Assembly: GCF_024679245.1 (NCBI RefSeq)
Contig: NC_090177.1
Coordinates: 51,910,223 to 51,974,222, forward strand
DNA from: Pseudorasbora parva
Taxonomy: Eukaryota; Chordata; Actinopteri; Cypriniformes; Gobionidae
DNA: 64,000 bases
Direction of reading: 5' to 3'
Part shown: one piece after another, positions 1-12,836 of the stretch
Layout of the letters: the number at the start of each line of letters is the position of its first letter
Numbering within the stretch: position 1 is the first letter of the stretch
Notes under the pieces: generated by a model
Told to the model about the DNA's origin: nothing
The model's input: only the letters and a program-made list of their open reading frames with translations
Database searches by the model: none
Translations under genes and position numbers: made by a program

Positions 1-1107
1 ACGACTGTCACCTCTGTCACGAATGATATTGTTAATGCTTTGGATGATAAAAAGTCTTGTGCTGCTTTATTTATTGACTTATCTAAAGCATTTGACACTG
101 TTGACCATCATATTCTGCTGCAAAGATTGCATAATATAGGTTTTAGTAACATTGTGCTAAATTGGTTTTTAAATTACCTGAGTGGTCGAACTCAATGTGT
201 GGCATTAGATAACTCTACCTCATCATTGCTAGAAGTAAAAATGGGTGTACCCCAAGGATCAGTTTTGGGTCCTATTTTATTTTCTATTTATATAAATAAT
301 TTAGGTGTGAATCTAAATCAAGCAAAGGCTCATTTGTATGCAGATGATACTATTTTGTATACCACTGCTTTGTCATTGAAGGAAGCAATTTATAATTTAC
401 AGTCTGCTTTTAGTCAGGTACAAAAAGTGTTGGTAGGATTAAAGTTGGTATTAAATGCAAAAAAAACTAAATTAATGGTTTTTACACGTTCACATTCTAT
501 TATCGATTTCACTATTTTAACACACAGTGGTAATCCAATAGAGAGAGTGACTTCCTACAAATACCTAGGTATTTGGTTGGATGATAAATTATCTTTTGCG
601 GTCCATATTGAGAGCCTTTAAAAAAAAAAAAAAAAAACACTCTTAAAGAAGTGCTTTTTAGATTATGGTGACCTAATTTATATGCACTCTACCTCATTTT
701 TATTAAAAAAACTAGATGTTTCATACCACTCAGCCTTATGTTTCATTACAGGTGCTGCAGCTAGGACTCACCACTGCATTCTGTATGAAACTGTACAGTG
801 GTCCTCACTCTCCCTTAGAAGGAAATTCCATTTATTGTTTTTTATTGCTAAAGCATTAATGGGTAAATTACCCACCTATATTTCTAATTTGCTGATTTAC
901 CAAAATAGTGTTTACAGGACAAGGTCGTCAAAGAACATACTATTAACTATTCCATCAACAAGAACAGACCTTGGTAAAAAAGCATTCTCATCATATGCAC
1001 CAAACATCTGGAATGAACTTCAAAATACCTTAAATCTAGAATCTATAAATATTTGTAAAAATCTTTTAAAGTCATCTCTGACTGAACAGTGCACTTGTTT
1101 TAACTAG
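1..1107 (+). pseudogene. LINE reverse transcriptase, 3' part, decayed (CR1/L2/Jockey-like)
   Basis: The reading frame is open from base 1 to a TAA at 619-621, so the element enters from the left edge. Visible reverse-transcriptase motifs are LFIDLSKAFDTVDH (first catalytic Asp), GVPQGSVLGPILFSIYIN, and LYADDTILY with the YADD active site near 337-360. A region matching LGIWLDD follows at about 571-588. After the stop lies a run of A, then the same frame resumes at about 640 with LDYGDLIYMHS and continues to a stop at 1107. That part is the C-terminal region typical of non-LTR elements of the CR1/L2/Jockey group. The stop plus loss of the segment between the LDD region and LDYGD makes it non-functional. 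Group assignment is from motif style only. Confidence 0.88.
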
Positions 1108-1340
1108 GTGCCTCTTAACAACACTTATATGTTTGTATTCGATTAACGTTAAGTACAATGACTTGTTGTGTAGTGTATGAGATCAGTGATGTATTGTGTA
1201 ATCTATGTCTTGTCTTTTTTTTGTATATTTTTATTTTATTACTTTTGGCCGCTAGTCTTGGGCAGGACTCCTTGAGAGAAGAGTTATTGTAACTCAATGG
1301 GACTTTCCTGGTAAAATAAAGGTTAAATAAAAATAAAAAA
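1108..1340 (+). mobile_element. 3' UTR and A-rich tail of the LINE
   Basis: Directly follows the broken LINE frame. It ends with an AATAAAGG / TTAAATAAAAATAAA-type short-repeat tail at about 1313-1340, preceded by a segment reading CAATGGGACTTTCCTGG. Such an ending is common for fish LINEs of this group. No gene is seen in 1108-1417 beyond this tail and about 80 bases of AT-rich sequence. Confidence 0.75.
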
Positions 1341-1417
1341 TAGCATTACTTTCCTATTACACTATCACCAGATAATGAAAAATGTAATTTTGTTCATATA
1401 TATCATAAAGACATACA

Positions 1418-1860
1418 GCACAGGCCAAACGTTTGGACACATTACTGTAATGTTTCTGACAGAAGCTTCTTCTGCTCATCAAGCCTGCATTTATCTGATC
1501 AGAAATACAGAAACAAACGTAATATTGTGACATATTATTACAATTTAAACTATAAGTTTTTCAGTGCATTCTCCTTTAAATGCTGATTTATTTGTGTGAT
1601 CAGAGCTGAATGTTCAGGATGGTTCCTCCAGTCTTCAGTGATCATGATCCTTCAGAAATCATTCTCAGATGAGGATTCATTAGGAGTGCTGGACACAGAG
1701 CGGATCACTAATATATCTGAGGAAGAAAAGGCTCAGAAGAACGGCATTTAGTCAAAATAAAAACATATTCAAATAATATAAATCTCCTTTACTATCAATT
1801 TTGATCAATTTAACACATCCTTGCTGAATAAAACTATTGATTTATTTCAAAAATAGAAAG
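1418..1860 (+). mobile_element. Left arm of a long-inverted-repeat (foldback-like) element
   Basis: Begins CAGCACAGGCCAAACG. About 310 bases (to CACTAATATAT near 1725) recur in reverse complement at 52836-53140 with few differences. The inner part (1726-1860) contains CATCCTTGCTGAATAAAA and a TTTCAAAAATAG stretch, which I recognise from abundant cyprinid interspersed repeats. It abuts the first unit of the large array at 1861 with no gap. It carries no coding potential. Confidence 0.7.
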
Positions 1861-3690
1861 AATTAAAGCTGCAAGCAGCATTTAGCGGGGTTCAAGCGTT
1901 TAAGGCCTTTTAAGCACATAGGCATTAAAGACATTAAGTTTTATTTAGCAAGATTTTAAACACTGAAATAATAGATGGAAAAGTCCATTTACAGCCAATA
2001 TAGGCAATTTACCATTAAAAATGCATGGTTTTTATAGCTTTTTAACAGTTATAGCGCCACCTATAGTCCGATCTCTTTAAAACTTTTCTTGCTTCATCAG
2101 CATGTCATGCCACATATACCCAACAATTTTCGTGAATTTTTGAGCTTCCCTTTTGAGTTAGCGCCAACTAGTGGCCGATTTCTTTCAAAAATCTTACAGA
2201 CCTCTAGGACCATGAGTCAAACATGCCCACCAAGTTTCGTTCCGATCGGCCTCTGTTAACCTTCTCTAATAGGTGCTCAAATTTCATTGGCCGATGGCAG
2301 CCATGTTTTTTGAGATACGCCAATGTCTGCATACCAATTTTCAGGTTAATTGGACTAGCGATCGCGTGGTTATAGCCCTTTTCATGTTTTTTTTCACATT
2401 ATAGCACCACCAAGTGGCCAATCGTCGCAATATTTTTATCGTGACCTCATATTGAGCCGATATACATGTGTACCAAGTTTGGTGACGATATCTCATTTCC
2501 TTCTTGAGTTATAGCCTTTTTAGTAAAATAGGCTCCGCCCTGAACGTCCATTTTGAAGCCAATTAGCAAAAATGAATTGAAATTTCAACTTTTTTTGATA
2601 ACTATTGATAAACAGAGACCTGAGAACATTTTGAGACTGGTTTGGTTCCGATCGGTCAAAAAACCAGGGACTAGTTTGCAAAAGTAGGTTTTTAACATAA
2701 TTGTGAATATTTAATTAATGATATGATTGACAGCAATAGTTCTAGAGGCAAAGTTGTTCAGTATGAGGAGATCTATCATATGATATGCATATTTTGTGGA
2801 TGGGTGCCACACCACGTGATAACAGAGCCATAAAACTCATTAGCACCAACTAGTGGCTGATTTCTTTCAAAATTCTTACAGACCTCTAGGACCATGAGTC
2901 AAACATGTCCACTGAGTTTCGTTCCGATCGACCTCCGTTAACCCCATCTAATAGGTGCTCAAAATTCATTGGCTGATGGCGGCCATATTTTTTGAGATAC
3001 ACCAATGTCCTCATAGACTTATATAGTAACTTGGGCCAAGACACTGCATACCAATTTTCAGGTCAATCGGACTAGTGGTCGTGTGGTTATAGCTATTTTC
3101 ATGTTTTTTTCACATTATAGCGCCACCAAGTGGTCAATCGTCGCGATTTTTTAGGGAGACCAGAGAATAAGCCCATACACATGTGTACCAAGTTTGGTGA
3201 AGATATCTCATTTCATTTTTGAGTTATAGTCTTTTTAGTAAAGTAGGCTCCGCCCTCAGCGTCCATTTTGATCCCCTTATCTTCCGTGAATCGAAATTTC
3301 AACTTTTTCTCAATGAATGTTTATATTCAGACTACAAACAACATTTTGGCACTGGTTTGGTTCCGATCGGTCAAAAAACTAGGGACTAGTTTGTAAAAAC
3401 AAGTTTTCAACAGGAAAATTTTTCATGACGGAAATGAAATCGGAGATATACGTTTTGTTTGCCAAGGTCTCAGCTTTCCAATGATATAAGACACTTGAGT
3501 GTGGACCAAACGGTTTAGGAGTTATGAGCCATTTTGCGCAATTGATTGCTATAGCGCCACCTATAGGCCAATCTGGCTCATAATTTGATAACCTTTCCTC
3601 GATTTTTGTACTACCTATTGAAAAAGTTTCAAGTTTCCAGCCTTTACGGTTTGGTCTGCACGATGCGTTTTTCGGCTGAATAATAATAAT
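1861..3690 (+). mobile_element. Array unit 1 (A-B-s-B-C form)
   Basis: First unit, abutting the left arm of the host element. Left hairpin at 1868-1879. B modules end at CCAGGGACTAG near 2666 and again near 3382. Module C ends in a short AAT run at 3681-3690. It is more diverged from the others than units 5-8 are from each other, for example AGCACC in place of AGCGCC at about 2844. Confidence 0.85.
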
Positions 3691-4560
3691 AATTAAAGCT
3701 GCAAGCAGCATTTGAGCGGGGTTCAAGCATTTAAGGGCGTTTAAGCACTGAGGCATTAAAGACATTAAGTTTTATTTAGCAAGATTTTAAACACTGAAAT
3801 AATAGATGGAAAAGTCCATTCACAGCCAATATAGGCAATTTACCATAGGAAATGCATGGTTTTTTAAAGCTTTTTAACAGTTATAGCGCCACCTATAGTC
3901 CGATCTCTTTAAAAATTTGCATGCTTCATCAGCATGTCATGCCACATATACCCAACAATTTTCGTGAATTTTTGAGCTTCCCTTTTGGGTTAGCGCCAAC
4001 TAGTGGCCGATTTCTTTCAAAATTCTTACAGACCTCTAGGACCATGAGTCAAACATGCCCACTGAGTTTCGTTCCAATCGACCTCCGTTAACCCCATCTA
4101 ATAGGTGCTCAAAATTCATTGGCTGATGGCAGCCATGTTTTTTGAGATACACCAATGTCCTCATAGACTTATAAAGTACCTTGGGCCAAGACACTGCATA
4201 CCAATTTTCAGGTCAATCGGACTAGCGGTCGTTGTTTTTTTCACATTATAGCGCCACCAACTGGTCAAACGTCGCGATTTTTTTAATCGAGACCAAAAAA
4301 TGAGCCCACACACATGTGTACCAAGTTTGGTGAAGATATCTCATTTCCTTCTTAAGTTATAGCCTTTTTAGTAAAATAGGCTCCGCCCACAACATTCTTT
4401 TTCCACCCCTTAGCAACCGTAAATCGAAATTTCAACTTTTTCTCAATGAATATTGATAGTCAGACTACAGAGAACATTTTGGCACTGGTTTGGTTCCGAT
4501 TGGGCAAAAAACCAGGGACTAGTTTGCAAAAGTAGGTATTTAACATAATTGCAAATATTG
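3691..4560 (+). mobile_element. Array unit 2, truncated (A-B only)
   Basis: Starts with a full left end but stops in the spacer after module B. The spacer sequence ATTGAATTAATG runs straight into CTGCAAGCAGC of unit 3. There is no module C and no AAT run, so the junction is a deletion or template switch at the shared AATTAA. Confidence 0.85.
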
Positions 4561-6432
4561 AATTAATGCTGCAAGCAGCATTTGAGCGGGGTTCAAGCAT
4601 TTAAGGGCTTTTAAGCACATAGGCATTAAAGACATTACGTTTTATTTAGCAAGATTTTAAACACTGAAATAATAGATGGAAAAGTCCATTCACAGCCAAT
4701 ATAGGCAATTTACCATAGGAAATGCATGGTTTTTAAAGCTTTTTAACAGTTATAGCGCCACCTATAGTCCGATCTCTTTAAAACTTTGCATGCTTCATCA
4801 GCATGTCATGCCACATATACCCAACAATTTTCGTGAATTTTTGAGCTTCCCTTTTGGGTTAGCGCCAACTAGTGGCCGATTTCTTTCAAAATTCTTACAG
4901 ACCTCTAGGACCATGAGTCAAACATGTCCACTGAGTTTCATTCCAATCGACCTCCGTTAACCCCATCTAATAGGTGCTCAAAATTCATTGGCTGATGGCG
5001 GCCATGTTTTTTGAGATACACCAATGTCCTCATAGACTTATATAGTAACTTGGGCCAAGACACTGCATATCAATTTTCAGGTCAATCGGACAAGCGGTCG
5101 TTGTTTTTTTCACATTATAGCGCCACCAACTGGTCAAACGTCGCGATTTTTTTATCGAGACCAATAATTGAGCCCATACACATGTGTTCCAAGTTTGGTG
5201 AAGATAACTCATTTCCTTCTTGAGTTATAGCCTTTTTAGTAAAATAGGCTCCGCCCACAACATTCTTTTTCCACCCCTTAGCAACCGTAAATTGAAATTT
5301 CAACTTTTTCTCAATGAATATTGATTTTCAGACAACAGAGAAAATTTTGGCACTGGTTTGGTTCTGATTGGGCAAAAAACCAGGGACTAGTTCGCAAAAG
5401 TAAGTTTTTAACATAATTGCAAATATTGAATTAATGATTTGACTGACAGCAATGGTTCTAGAGGCAAAGTTGTTCAGTATGAGGAGATCTATCACATGAT
5501 ATGCATATTTTGTGGATGGGTGCCACACCACGTGATTACAGAGCCATACAAATCTTTAGCGCCAACTAGTGGCCGATTTCTTTCAAAATTCTTACAGACC
5601 TCTAGGGCCATGAGTCAAACATGCCCATCAAGTTTTGTTCCGATCAGCCTCTGTTAACCTTGTCTTATAGGTGCTCAAACTTCATTGGCCGATAGCGGCC
5701 ATGTTTTTTGAGATACGCCGATGTTCTCATAGACATACATGGGGTCTTGGGCCAAGACACTGCTTTCCCATTTTCAAGTCAATAAGACTAACGGTCAGGT
5801 GGTTATACCCCTTTTTATGTTTTTTTCATGTTATAGCGCCACCATGTGGCCAATCGTCGCGATCTTTTTATCGTGACCAAGGACTGAGCCCATAAATATG
5901 TGTACCAAGTTTGGTGACAATATCTCATTTCCTTCTTGAGTTATAGCCTTATTAGTAAAATAGGCTCCGCCCTGAACATCCATTTTGACGCCCTTTAGCA
6001 AACATGAATCGAAATTTCAACTTTTTTTCAATGAATATTGATATTCAGTCTCCAGAGAACATTTCTGCACTGGTTTGGTTCCGATTGGTCAAAAAACCAG
6101 GGACTAGTTCGCAAAAGTAGATTTTCGACAAAATTCAAAATGGCGGACACATTTTCATGACGGAAATGAAATCGGAGATATACGTTTTGTTCGTCATGGT
6201 CTCAGCTTTCCAATGATATAAGACACTTGACCCTTAGGAGCAACGGTTTAGGAGTTATGAGCCCTTTCGCGCTTTTGGTTGCTATAGCGCCACCTATGGG
6301 CCAATCTGGCTCATAATTTGATAACCTCTCCTCGATTTTTGGACTACCTGTTGACAAAGTTTGAAGTCTCTAGCATTTACGGTTTGGTCTGCACGATCGC
6401 TTTTACGGCAGAATAATAATAATAATAATAAT
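4561..6432 (+). mobile_element. Array unit 3 (A-B-s-B-C form)
   Basis: Left end is shortened to AATTAATGCTGCAAGCAGC at the junction with unit 2. Otherwise a full 1.87-kb unit closely like units 8, 17 and 25. Module C carries the distinctive GCGGACACATTTTCATGAC (about 6145) and GACCCTTAGGAGCAACGG, shared with unit 17. Ends with about seven AAT triplets. Confidence 0.85.
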
Positions 6433-7490
6433 AATTAAAGCTGCAAGCAGCATTTAGCGGGGTTCAAGCCTTTAAGGCCTTTAAAGCACATAGGCATTAT
6501 AGACATTAAGTTTTATTTAGCAAGATTTTAAACACTGAAATAATAGAAGGAAAAGTCCATTCACAGCCAATATAGGCAATTTACCATAGAAAATGCATGG
6601 TTTTTATAGCTTTTTAACAGTTATAGCGCCACCTATAGTCCGATCTCTTTAAAACTTTGCATGCTTCATCAGCATGTCATGCCACATATACCCAACAATT
6701 TTCGTGAATTTTTGAGCTTCCCTTTTTGGTTAGCGCCAACTAGTGGCCGATTTCTTTCAAAATTCTTACAGACCTCTAGGACCATGAGTCAAACATGCCC
6801 ACTGAGTTTCGTTCCGATCGACCTCCGTTAACCCCATCTAATAGGTGCTCAAAATTCATTGGCTGATGGCGGCCATGTTTTTTGAGATACACCAATGTCC
6901 TCATAGACTTATATAGTAACTTGGGCCAAGACACTGCATACCAATTTTCAGGTCAATCGGACTAGCGGTCGTTGTTTTTTTCACATTATAGCGCCACCAA
7001 CTGGTCAAACGTCACGATTTTTTTATCGAGACCAAAAAATGAGCCCATACACATGTGTACCAAGTTTGGTGAAGATATCTCATTTCCTTCTTAAGTTATA
7101 GCCTTTTTAGTAAAATAGGCTCCGCCCACAACATTCTTTTTCCACCCCTTAGCAACCGTAAATCGAAATTTCAACTTTTCTCAATGAATATTGATATTCA
7201 GACTACAGAGAACATTTTGGCACTGGTTTGGTTCCGATTGGGCAAAAAACCAGGGACTAGTTTGCAAAAGTAGGTATTTAAAGCATTTGACGCCTTTTGC
7301 ATGAAAGGTTTTTAAGCACTGAATGAATTTGAGAGATATCAGGTGAAATGAAGTGATAAACTGACAAAATGTGATTTTTAAATGTTATAATGGTGACTTT
7401 ATAAAGTCTAAATATGAATTATAGAACAAAATGACTAATTTAACCAGTAGGGTGGCAGCAGAGAAACATTCATTGGCTCAGTTTCATTTA

Positions 7491-8216
7491 CCATGATTCT
7501 ATTATGATTTACCATAGTTTACCACAATTTACCACATTCTAGTATGATTAACCATGATTATTTTGTGATTTACTATAGTTTACCACAATCTAGTATGATT
7601 TACCATGATTTTATTGTGATTTACCATAGTTTACCATGTTGTATTATGATTTACCATGATTCTAGCATATTTTACCATGATTTACCATGTTCTAGAATGA
7701 TTTACCATGATTCTATTGTGATTTACCATAGTTTACCATGATTTACCACGTTCTAGAATGATTTACCATGATTCTAGCATATATTACTATGATTTACCAC
7801 GTTCTAGTATGATTTACCATGATTCTAGCATATATTACCATGATTTACCACGTTCTAGTATGATTTACCAAGATTCTAGCGTATATTACTATGATTTACC
7901 ATGTTCTAGTATGATTTACCATGATTCTAGCATATATTACCATGATTTACCACGTTCTAGTATGATTTACCATGATTCTAGCATATATTACTATGATTTA
8001 CCATGTTCTAGTATGATTTACCATGATTCTAGCATGGTTTACCATAGTTTAACATGATTTACCATGTTCTGGCATGGTTTACCATGATTTACCACGTTCT
8101 AGTATGATTTACTATGATTCTATAGTGATTTACCATAGTTTACCATGATTTACCACAATTTACCACATTGTAGTATGATTTACCATGATTCTATGGTGAT
8201 TTACCACGTTCTAGTA
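7491..8216 (+). repeat. 51-bp minisatellite of TTTACCATGATT-type sub-repeats
   Basis: Repeats built from ATGATTTACCATGATTCTAG, CATATATTACTATGATTTAC and CACGTTCTAGTATG. The central part (about 7750-8040) has a clean 51-base period, seen as a 17-residue repeat in the reading frame. Edges are irregular, made of shorter TTTACCA(T/C)-type pieces. The open frame through it has no stops only because the period is a multiple of three. It does not appear in the other long-form units (22, 28, 29). Confidence 0.88.
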
Positions 8217-8321
8217 TGAACAAATTAATTGGTCAACATTGTCAAAATGTCATTTGCAATGTAGTTATAATGATTTTCTAAACTGGCTTACTGACCAGAA
8301 TGAACCAATGAGTGGTCTTCT

Positions 8322-8336
8322 GCTGCCCTCTGGTGG
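8322..8336 (-). promoter_or_regulatory. CTCF-like motif
   Basis: On the minus strand the 15 bases read CCACCAGAGGGCAGC, which fits the vertebrate CTCF core consensus CCASYAGRKGGCRSY at every position. It lies in the long-form segment of unit 4 and is also present in units 22 and 29. Binding is not shown by sequence alone. Confidence 0.5.
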
Positions 8337-9699
8337 CCGTTTATTATAGCAATTTTTGGGAACACACCATTTAAAGCAATGGTACCTCATCACATTTCTC
8401 ACTTTTATAGAGGCATATATTGCCCGATCGCCATGAAATTTTTCATGCTTCTTTAGAGTAATATTCTGCACGTGCCCACCTATTTTTGTGAAGTTTGTAG
8501 TTTTCATTCAGGATTAATAGGTTTTTGAGCATGCTTTGCCAGGCTCCCTCTTTTTAAATGACCCTGTTATAGTCATCCAAATTCAAAAGTTCAACTTTTT
8601 TTTCAATGAATATTTATCTAGAGAGTCTAGAGAATTGCCCTAGATTGGTTTGGTTCCGATCGGGGAAAAAACCAGGGACTAGTTTGCAAAAGTATGTTTT
8701 TAACATAGTTGCAAATATTTAATTAATGATATGATTGACAGCAATAGTTCTAAAGGCAAAGTTGTTCAACATGAGGAGATCTATCAGGTGATATGCATAT
8801 TTTGTGGATGGGTGCCACACCACGTGATTACAGAGCCATAAAACTCGTTAGCGCCAACTAGTGGCCGATTTCTTTCAAAATTCTTACAGACCTCTAGGGC
8901 CATGAGTCAAACATGCCCATCAAGTTTTGTTTCGATCAGCCTTCGTTACCCTTGTCTTGTAGGTGCTCAAATTTCATTGGCCGATAGCGGCCATATTTTT
9001 TGAGATACGCCAATGTCCTCATAGACATACATGGTACCTTGGGCCAAGACACTGCATACCAATTTTCAGGTCAATCGGACTAGCGGTCCTGTGGTTATAG
9101 CTATTTTCATGTTTTTTTCACATTATAGCGCCACCAAGTGGTCAATCGTCGCAATTTTTTTATCGAGACCAAAGAATGATCCCATACACATGTGATCCAA
9201 GTTTGGTGAAGATATCTCATTTCGTTTTTGAGTTATAGTTTTTTTAGTAAAATAGGCTCCGCCCTGAGCGTCCATTTTGAATCCACTTATCTTTCGTGAA
9301 TCGAAATTTCAACTTTTTCTCAATGAATATTAATATTGAGACTACAGACAACATTTTGGCACTGGTTTGGTTCCGATCAGTCAAAAAACCAGGGACTAGT
9401 TCGCAAAAGTAGGTTTTCAACAAAATTCAAAATGGCCGAAAATTTTTAATGACGGAAATGAAATCGGAGATATACGTTTTGTTCGCCAACGTCTCAGCTT
9501 TCCAATGATATAAGACACTTGAGTGTGGACCAAACGGTTTAGGAGTTATGAGCCATTTTGCGCAATTGATTGCTATAGCGCCACCTATAGGCCAATCTGG
9601 CTCATAATTTGATAACCTTTCCTCGATTTTTGTACTACCTATTGACAAAGTTTCAAGTTTCCAGCCTTTACGGTTTGGTCTGCACGATGCGTTTTTCGG

Positions 9700-9729
<30 letters not shown>

Positions 9730-9734
<5 letters not shown>

Positions 9735-9783
9735 TCAGTACAAATACAATAGGTGTTCAGCACTTCGTGCTTGAACCCCTAAT
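9730..9783 (+). repeat. Single 54-bp right-end tail
   Basis: AAAAATCAGTACAAATACAA then TAGGTGTTCAGCACTTCG and TGCTTGAACCCCTAAT. It contains the hairpin AGCAC-TTC-GTGCT. The end GCTTGAACCCC is the reverse complement of GGGGTTCAAGC near the left end of units. Confidence 0.88.
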
Positions 9784-11630
9784 TAAAGCTGCAAGCAGCA
9801 TTTGAGCGGGGTTCAAGCATTTAAGGGCTTTTAAGCACATAGGCATTAAAGACATTACGTTTTATTTAGCAAGATTTTAAACACTGAAATAATAGATGGA
9901 AAAGTCCATTCACAGCCAATATAGGCAATTTACCATAGGAAATGCATGGTTTTTAAAGCTTTTTAACAGTTATAGCGCCACATATAGTCCGATCTCTTTA
10001 AAACTTTGCATGCTTCATCAGCATGTCATGCCACATATACCCAACAATTTTCGTGAATTTTTGAGCTTCCCTTTTGGGTTAGCGCCAACTAGTGGCCGAT
10101 TTCTTTCAAAATTCTTACAGACCTCTAGGACCATGAGTCAAACATGTCCACTGAGTTTCGTTCCAATCGACCTCCGTTAACCCCATCTAATAGGTGCTCA
10201 AAATTCATTGGCTGATGGCGGCCATGTTTTTTGAGATACACCAATGTCCTCATAGACTTATATAGTAACTTGTGCCAAGACACTGCATATCAATTTTCAG
10301 GTCAATCGGACAAGCGGTCGTTGTTTTTTTCACATTATAGCGCCACCAACTGGTCAAACGTCGCGATTTTTTTATCGAGACCAATAATTGAGCCCATACA
10401 CATGTGTTCCAAGTTTGGTGAAGATATCTCATTTCCTTCTTGAGTTATAGCCTTTTTAGTAAAATAGGCTCCGCCCTGAACGTCCATTTTGAAGCCAATT
10501 AGCAAAAATGAATTGAAATTTCAACTTTTTTTCAATAACTATTGATAAACAGAGACCAGAGAACATTTTGACACTGGTTTGGTTCCGATCGGTCAAAAAA
10601 CCAGGGACTAGTTTGCAAAAGTAGGTTTTTAACATAATTGTGAATATTTAATTAATGATTTGATTGACAGCAATGGTTCTAGAGGCAAATTTGTTCAGCA
10701 TGAGGAGATCTATCATATGATATGCATATTTTGTGGATGCGTGAAAAAACACGTGATTTCAGAGCCATAAAACTCGTTAGCGCCAACTAGTGGCCGATTT
10801 CTTTCAAAATTCTTACAGACCTCTAGGACCATGAGTCAAACATGCCCATCAAGTTTCGTTCCGATCGGCCTCTGTTAACCCCATCTAATAGGTGCTCAAA
10901 TTTCATTGGCCGATGGCGGCCATGTTTTTTGAGATACGCCAATGTCCTCATAGAAGTACATGGGGCCTTGGGCCAAGACACTGCATACCAATTTTCAGGT
11001 CAATCGGACTAGCGGTCGCGTGGTTACAGCCCTTTTCATGTTTTTTTCGCATTATAGCGCCACCAAGTGGCCAATCATCGCGATTTTTTTATCGTGACCT
11101 CAAATTGAGCCGATATACATGTGTACCAAGTTTGGTGACGATATCTCATTTCCTTCTTGAGTTATAGCCTTTTTAGTAAAATAGGCTCCGCCCTGAACGT
11201 CCATTTTGAAGCCAATTAGCATAAATTAATCGAAATTTCAACTTTTTTTTGATAACTATTGATAAACAGACACCAGAGAACATTTTGACACTGGTTTGGT
11301 TCCAATCGGTCAAAAAACCAGGGACTAGTTTGCAAAAGTAGGTTTTCAATAAAATTCAAAATGGCGGAAAAGTTTGCATACTGGAAATAAAATCTGAGAT
11401 ATACATTTTGTTCGCCAAGGACTCAGCTTTCCAATGATATATGACACTTGAGTGTGGACCAAACGGTTTAGGAGTTATGAGCCTTTTCTCGCAATTGATT
11501 GCTATAGCGCCACCTATGGGCCAATTGGGGTCATAGCTTCTCAGGGTCTCCCCAACATGAGTACTACCATCTGACAAAGTTTCAAATTTCCAGCTCTTAC
11601 GGTTTGGTCTGCACGATGCGTTTTAGCGGA

Positions 11631-11664
<34 letters not shown>
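9781..11664 (+). mobile_element. Array unit 5 (A-B-s-B-C form)
   Basis: Best-preserved 1.88-kb unit. Module ends at CCAGGGACTAG near 10600 and 11318. It is nearly identical to unit 18 at a constant offset of 19914, for example CGCCACATATAG here against CGCCACCTATAG there. Terminal run of about 11 AAT triplets. Confidence 0.88.
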
Positions 11665-11667
<3 letters not shown>

Positions 11668-12836
11668 TAAAGCTGCAAGCAGCATTTAGCGGGGTTCAAG
11701 CCTTTAAGGCCTTTAAAGTACATAGGCATTAAAGACATTAAGTTTTATTTAGCAAGATTTTAAACACTAAAATAATAGATGGAAAAGTCCATTTACAGCC
11801 AATATAGGCAATTTACCATAGGAAATGCATGGTTTTTATAGCTTTTTAACAGTTATAGCGCCACCTATAGTCCGATCTCTTTAAAACTTTGCTTGCTTCA
11901 TCAGCATGTCATGATACATATACCCAACAATTTTTGTGAATTTTTGAGCTTCCCTTTTGAGTTAGCGCCAACTAGTGGCCGATTTCTTTCAAAATTCTTA
12001 CAGACCTCTAGGACCATGAGTAAAACATGCCCACCTAGTTTCGTTCCGATCGACCTCTGTTAACCCCATCTAATAGGTGCTCAAACTTCATTGGCCGATG
12101 GCGGCCATGTTTTTTTAGATACGGCAATGTCCTCATAGACATACATGGGGCCTTGGGCCAAGACACTGCATACCAATTTTCAGGTCAATCGGACTAGCAA
12201 TCGCGTGGTAATAGCCATTTTCATGATTTTTTCACATTATAGCGCCACCAAGTGGCCAATCGTCGCGATTTTTTTATCGTGACCTCAAATTGAGCCCATA
12301 CACATGTGTACCAAGTTTGGTGAAGATATCTAATTTCTTGCTGGAGTTATAGCCTCTTTAGTAAAATAGGCTCCGCCCTGAGCGTCCATTTTGATCCCCT
12401 TATCTTCCGTGAATCGAAATTTCAACTTTTTTTCAAAGATTATTGATATTCAGACTACAGACAACATTTTGGCACTGGTTTGGTTCCGATCGGTCAAAAA
12501 CTCAGGGATTAGTTCGCAAAAGTAGGTTTTCGACAAAATTCAAAATGGCGGAAAAATTTTCATGACGGAAATGAAATCGGAGATATACGTTTTGTTCGCC
12601 AAGGTCTCAGCTTTCCAATGATATAAGACACTTGAGTGTGGACCAAACGGTTTAGGAGTTATGAGCCCTTTCTCGCAATTGATTGCTATAGCGCCACCTA
12701 TGGGCCAATCGGGCTCATAATTTGATAACCTTTCCTCGATTTTTGTACTACCTATTGGCCAAGTTTCAAGTCTCTAGCCCTTACAGTTTGGTCTGCACGA
12801 TGCGTTTTTCGGCTGAATAATAATAATAATAATAAT
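11665..12836 (+). mobile_element. Array unit 6 (A-B-C form)
   Basis: Short 1.17-kb unit with a single B module. Shows CATGATACATATACCC where most units read CATGCCACATATACCC; this variant is shared with units 19 and 23. Nearly identical to unit 19 at offset 19914. Confidence 0.88.

Larger units (their letters stand above)
6433..9783 (+). mobile_element. Array unit 4, long form with internal minisatellite and one right-end tail
   Basis: A-B to about 7270. Then sequence specific to long-form units appears (AAGCATTTGACGCCTTTTGC, also in units 22, 28 and 29), followed by the 51-bp minisatellite, a second long-form segment (8217-8640), then s-B-C. It ends with (AAT)n and one complete 54-bp tail at 9730-9783. 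Confidence 0.8.

Noticed and set aside
7544..8057. Tyr/His/Asp-rich frames of 65 and 99 residues
   Set aside because: They are translations of the 51-bp minisatellite, whose period is a multiple of three. No start context or domain.
7491..8216. Possible CRISPR array (regularly spaced repeats)
   Set aside because: Units are contiguous with no unique spacers, in a vertebrate context.
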